A model generated the notes under the pieces. That model did no database searches. It saw nothing but the letters and a program-made list of their open reading frames with translations, and was not told the origin of the DNA. The translations under genes were made by a program, and so were the position numbers. Source: Candidatus Rifleibacteriota bacterium (GTDB lineage: Bacteria > Riflebacteria > Ozemobacteria > Ozemobacterales > Ozemobacteraceae). Taken from it: a stretch of DNA of 26,251 nucleotides. Location: positions 1 to 26,251 of the forward strand of contig JAKQKW010000310.1 in assembly GCA_029560455.1 (NCBI GenBank), read 5' to 3'. This document shows positions 23,523 to 26,251 of the stretch, in pieces (within the stretch, counting starts at the first letter, position 1; the number at the start of each line of letters is the position of its first letter).

Positions 23523-24542
23523 TCACTTTTTATGTTCAAGCAACCTTTTCTCAATATCTTCCAGTTCCTTCAAATCTTCTTCATCAGCTATTTTTGCTTC
23601 AGCTATTTTCCTTTTTTTATCAAATGTCTCATATCGCTCTTCAGCAATCTTTTTAGCTACCTCCGCTTTTACCGTTCCTGCATGAGTTAGCAGATCTTCT
23701 TCATTATGCTTCAGGAACGCATCCAGTTTATCAGACCACTCCGCCATGGTTACAGTTCTTCTTTTCCTGGCTTGCCGTTCAGCATAATCAAGGTACATTG
23801 TGACGATCTCGTTTAAATCCTTTATCTCGTCAACATTCAAGTAATTTTTGGCTATGGAAACATCGTATTTGCGAACAATGGAACCACGCCATGCGGTAAG
23901 TCCCATGTTTGGCTTGTCGGGATTACTCCGCGATTCAATAAGTTCTGCGGCGGTTTTACCCGTAATAGCCCAGAGCATTTTATTCTGTACTTTTTTAAAG
24001 AAAAGCTGTGCTGCATCGGAAGTTTTGTCGTAATCAATTGCGGTGGCATAAATATCCCTGATTTTCTGGTAAAATCTTTTTTCGGAAGCACGTATATCGC
24101 GAATACGTTCAAGCCATTCATCAAAATAGTCCCAATGTTCAGATTGCTTTAGTCGCTGATCATCCATGGCAAAACCCTTGATGATATAATCTTTGAGGAT
24201 TGCCGTTGCCCAGATTCTGAACTGCGTAGCCCGTTTGGAGTTTACCCGGTAGCCTACTGCTATAATCGCATCAAGGTTGTAGTATTTTGTCTCTTTTGTC
24301 TGGGTTTTCCCCTCAATCGCACCATGCTGAGTGGTATGTTCCAAAATGGAACTCACCACTTGTTCATCCAGCTCACCGCTTTCAAAGATATTTTTCAGGT
24401 GCTTTGTAATAGCCGGTCTCTGGACATCAAAGAGTTCAGCCATCTTTTTTTGTGTCAGCCAGATGGTTTCATTTTGGAAAATGGTATCTATTTTAACGGA
24501 GCCGTCTTCGGTTTTATAGAGAATGATTTCGGATTGGTTCAT
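23523..24542 (-). CDS. rhuM: RhuM family protein
   Basis: 339 residues. Clear member of the RhuM family: N-terminal EIILYKTEDG, the WLTQKKMAELFDVQRPAITKHLKNIF helix-turn-helix-like block (about 28-53), KYYNLDAIIAVGYRVNSKRATQFRIWAT (about 86-113), and the C-terminal NYLNVDEIKDLNEIVTMYLDYAERQA block. The C-terminal tail is a charged coiled coil (KRKIAEAKIADEEDLKELE). The biochemical function of the family is not established; members are frequent on mobile islands and inside type I restriction operons. The ATG overlaps the stop of the transposase gene by 4 bases. Base composition is more AT-rich than the flanking genes, consistent with transfer. The usual neighbour hsdR does not follow; the gene ends at a hairpin. 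Confidence 0.92.
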   Translation of the reverse strand: MNQSEIILYKTEDGSVKIDTIFQNETIWLTQKKMAELFDVQRPAITKHLKNIFESGELDEQVVSSILEHTTQHGAIEGKTQTKETKYYNLDAIIAVGYRVNSKRATQFRIWATAILKDYIIKGFAMDDQRLKQSEHWDYFDEWLERIRDIRASEKRFYQKIRDIYATAIDYDKTSDAAQLFFKKVQNKMLWAITGKTAAELIESRSNPDKPNMGLTAWRGSIVRKYDVSIAKNYLNVDEIKDLNEIVTMYLDYAERQARKRRTVTMAEWSDKLDAFLKHNEEDLLTHAGTVKAEVAKKIAEERYETFDKKRKIAEAKIADEEDLKELEDIEKRLLEHKK

Positions 24543-25132
24543 GGGATTGTCTCCGACAAAGAATTTTCACCATTTTTCCAATTCAAAGGATTATCTGTTA
24601 AGTATTTGCGGATACGGTTTAAATCATTGTCATCACGAATGATGTGATCATAAAACCGAGGTTGCCATTTAAAGGGAATATTGTTATTCACGGCATATTT
24701 TTTAACGCCAATCTTAAACCCGCGTATTATCGATGCGATGTTTTTTGATTGAGGACCAAAATTGCATTCCGACCCGTTTTTTTTGTTTGATTGTAGAGAC
24801 GCAAGATCTTGCGTCTCTACGGATTCGGTGGATTCCACCACGGATTTTTCGTGATTTATGTTTTTTTCAATAAAGATGATCCCATGGATATGATTTGGCA
24901 TGACAACATATGTATCCAATTTCACAAATGGAAAATGATGAGGGATCTCAAGCCAATATTTTTCCGCAATTTTACCGAGATCAGACATGATCATTTTTCT
25001 ATCTTCAATATTCCCGAAAACACATTCGCGATTATGCACGCAAATAGTTATATAATATCCGCCGTTGGATGAATAGTCCCATCCCTTCAACCGGGCAGAT
25101 TCAACGCGGTATTTGTTTTTATAATGAATCAA
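24539..25132 (-). CDS. REP-associated tyrosine transposase (RAYT, Y1_Tnp)
   Basis: 197 residues, the Y1 single-strand transposase/HUH endonuclease fold. Visible: RLKGWDYSSNGGYYITICVHNR at the N-terminus, the HUH motif HIH (His81, His83) in VVMPNHIHGII, and the catalytic Tyr161 in PRFYDHIIRDDNDLNRIRKYLTDNPLNW. These enzymes mobilise or act on REP palindromes and lack typical IS ends. The start is a TTG (25130-25132) overlapping the TGA of the hsdS fragment, with GAGG about 7 bases upstream. A 28-base palindrome is contained in frame within the linker between the HUH and Tyr motifs (codons 105-114). The stop overlaps the rhuM start. AT-rich, probably acquired. Confidence 0.88.
   Translation of the reverse strand: MIHYKNKYRVESARLKGWDYSSNGGYYITICVHNRECVFGNIEDRKMIMSDLGKIAEKYWLEIPHHFPFVKLDTYVVMPNHIHGIIFIEKNINHEKSVVESTESVETQDLASLQSNKKNGSECNFGPQSKNIASIIRGFKIGVKKYAVNNNIPFKWQPRFYDHIIRDDNDLNRIRKYLTDNPLNWKNGENSLSETIP
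24793..24820. repeat. 28-bp perfect palindrome inside the transposase gene
   Basis: GTAGAGACGCAAGA is followed immediately by its exact reverse complement (24807-24820), with no loop. It resembles the widespread GTAGAGACGCAA...TTGCGTCTCTAC repeats of many bacterial genomes. In the transposase frame it encodes VETQDLASL. A further weaker inverted repeat, GGTGGA-T-TCCACC, lies about 8 bases to its right. Confidence 0.9.
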
Positions 25133-25296
25133 AATTTTCCCTCAAACGCTTCTCGTAAAACCGACTGCACTAACTGTTCAGACGGCTCTTTAAGTTCAGA
25201 AACCTGTTTTTTCAGTTCATCAACCTTGGAAAGGAATTTTTCTACTCGTTCTACAATTGAGCGGTTGCCAGAATTGATTGGCCAAGTTTTTGTGAT
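25129..25296 (-). pseudogene. hsdS: 3' fragment of a type I restriction specificity gene (hsdS)
   Basis: On the minus strand, about 46 codons ending at TGA 25129-25131 read like the end of HsdS: SIVERVEKFLSKVDELKKQV, then EQLVQSVLREAFEGKF before the stop. This matches the C-terminal helix and the LxQSVLREAFEGK tail of type I specificity subunits. The upstream frame has a stop at 25297-25299, and no target-recognition domain is found, so only a 3' remnant is left. The stop codon overlaps the transposase TTG start. Confidence 0.65.
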
Positions 25297-25306
25297 TTAT
25301 AAGTGA

Positions 25307-25547
25307 TGTTCATGCGGCCGTTTAGGCCTTACCACTGCCATGCTCTTTATTCCCACTTAAATTTTTTGCGAAAATTATCATCTGCCTGAAGCAATTTTAC
25401 CAATATGCGAGTGCAGGAGTAAATCGAAATATAATCGGATAATGCCGTGCTGGCAACAACAAGCGTCGCTCATGCAAGCGCCTGACCTGCTGTAACTTGC
25501 ATCTAGAGATAGTTAAGTAAGCATTTGCCCTGTTTGTCATGCCCAGT
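25307..25547. other. Intergenic region with degraded sequence between the hsdS remnant and the GNAT gene
   Basis: No convincing gene. On the minus strand 25350-25469 is a 40-codon open stretch ending IYSCTRILVKLLQADDNFRK and a few more residues, without a start codon or ribosome site; it may be the end of a lost gene. A 7-bp inverted repeat ATGCAAG/CTTGCAT (25472-25478, 25496-25502) is present without a T-run. The region is AT-richer on its left side, consistent with the end of an acquired segment. Confidence 0.3.
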
Positions 25548-26228
25548 TCAGATGGCAGGTCTTAAAAGGCGGCAGAGGGAAAAAATCTGTTGCAGGCCCG
25601 TGCTGTGGGCGGTTTGCAGCGATGCGGCATTGTCGGCGGAGACGGCGTAATACAGCTTTTTCTGCAATTTATGTATCTCGGCGGTCGCTTTGGCCAGAAG
25701 AGGTTTGGCCAGGCCCTTGCCGCGGCAGGCGGGTTTGAGTTCGATGTACACTTCGACGAAATGGCGGGTCTGGCGTATGGGTCTGACGTAGCCGCAGAAC
25801 TCGTCTGAGCGGCAAAGGTAAATGGCCGGTAGATTCTGTTCATAAGAAGTTTTAAGGCTGAATTCGGCGGCATGAAGCTCTATTTCGTTATCAGTATGGT
25901 TTTCGCGGCTGCAGAAAAAAATGAGGTCGGGTTCCTGGTGCAGGCGTCTAAAAAGGCCTGCAGCTTCTGGCGGCACCAGCAGACGGGTTTCTTCGGCCGG
26001 CAGTCGGTCGAGACTGGTGCGGGCTGCTTCGGGGCAACCGACAAGGCGGGCGAGGTTCCAGTCGCCGCTGCTCTGATCGGCGTGCAGATAGATCCAGCCG
26101 CCGGTAAAAATGCTTTTTTCGGCAATTATCGAGACTGATTGGGGCTGGCGCTGCAGCCGGTCGATTTCATCGACATAAAAAATTTCGTGCTGATAAAGAT
26201 GGTCAAGCAAAGCCTGCTGCGGGTTCAT
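25548..26228 (-). CDS. GNAT-family N-acetyltransferase
   Basis: 226 residues. The C-terminal ~100 residues form the acetyl-CoA-binding core: beta strand VEVYIELKPACRGKGLAKPLL (motif A, R-G-K-G-L-A at 169-174), the helix KATAEIHKLQKK, and YYAVSADNAASLQTAHSTGL with Asn200 in the usual SxxN position (motif B). The N-terminal ~110 residues are less clear and may form a second, degenerate GNAT half (two-domain layout) or a specific binding domain. The ATG at 26226-26228 has no strong ribosome site; upstream sequence ends with the window, so promoter and operon context cannot be judged. Substrate unknown. Confidence 0.8.
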   Translation of the reverse strand: MNPQQALLDHLYQHEIFYVDEIDRLQRQPQSVSIIAEKSIFTGGWIYLHADQSSGDWNLARLVGCPEAARTSLDRLPAEETRLLVPPEAAGLFRRLHQEPDLIFFCSRENHTDNEIELHAAEFSLKTSYEQNLPAIYLCRSDEFCGYVRPIRQTRHFVEVYIELKPACRGKGLAKPLLAKATAEIHKLQKKLYYAVSADNAASLQTAHSTGLQQIFSLCRLLRPAI

Positions 26229-26251
26229 CGTTTCGCTTTATGCGCCGGCCT

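Noticed and set aside
25124..25306. A 60-codon plus-strand frame
   Set aside because: The opposite strand encodes the hsdS C-terminal remnant, which explains the open frame.
1..26251. tRNA or rRNA genes
   Set aside because: I saw no cloverleaf-type or rRNA-like sequence in any of the intergenic regions.

Overview
The window reads as chromosomal DNA of a Gram-negative-type bacterium. It has a lipobox lipoprotein, a type II secretion / type IV pilus-like assembly operon with pseudopilins, a rhomboid protease and sugar-nucleotide synthesis. Base composition is fairly balanced and most genes favour G or C at third codon positions. The segment from about 23.5 to 25.5 kb is visibly richer in A and T and looks acquired. 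I cannot name the phylum. The mix (a fused nucleotidyltransferase/phosphomannomutase-like protein, HEAT-repeat membrane protein, pseudopilin operon) would suit a deep-branching lineage such as Riflebacteria, but that is a guess.

Layout. 1-1.8 kb: 3' part of an oligopeptidase B gene, closed by a strong two-way terminator. 1.9-2.5 kb (minus): a small membrane protein and a STAS-domain protein. 2.6-6.5 kb (plus): a 1297-residue protein made of five tandem RecB/Cas4-like PD-(D/E)XK modules, each with four iron-sulfur-type cysteines. It has its own promoter and terminator. 6.6-7.2 kb (minus): a lipoprotein. 7.4-10.3 kb (plus): an M3 oligopeptidase followed by a rhomboid protease. 10.3-17.4 kb (minus): seven tightly packed genes in the order secretion ATPase, two GspF-like membrane proteins, three pseudopilin-like proteins, and a large HEAT-repeat protein with a multi-pass membrane tail. 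17.5-19.3 kb (plus): a small membrane protein and a YtcJ-type amidohydrolase. 19.6-23.3 kb (minus): an 835-residue nucleotidyltransferase/phosphomannomutase-like fusion and a family-4 glycosyltransferase. 23.5-25.3 kb (minus): remnant of a type I restriction island (3' end of hsdS, REP-type transposase, rhuM). 25.5-26.2 kb (minus): a GNAT acetyltransferase.

How genes may work together. The two cytosolic-type peptidases (oligopeptidase B and the M3 enzyme) suggest peptide turnover. The E-F-F-pilin-pilin-pilin-HEAT operon looks like one assembly machine with an unusual final partner. The fusion protein and glycosyltransferase probably serve surface polysaccharide synthesis. The five-module nuclease-like protein stands alone, and its job cannot be read from its neighbours.

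The most notable observation is that five-module protein. All five modules keep the iron-sulfur cysteines, while the catalytic residues are complete only in the first and last modules and clearly broken in the middle one. Also notable are a 28-bp perfect palindrome inside the REP-type transposase gene, a degenerate phosphomannomutase domain in the fusion protein, and three neighbouring genes whose start codons sit 6-7 bases after a -10-like hexamer with no visible ribosome binding site.
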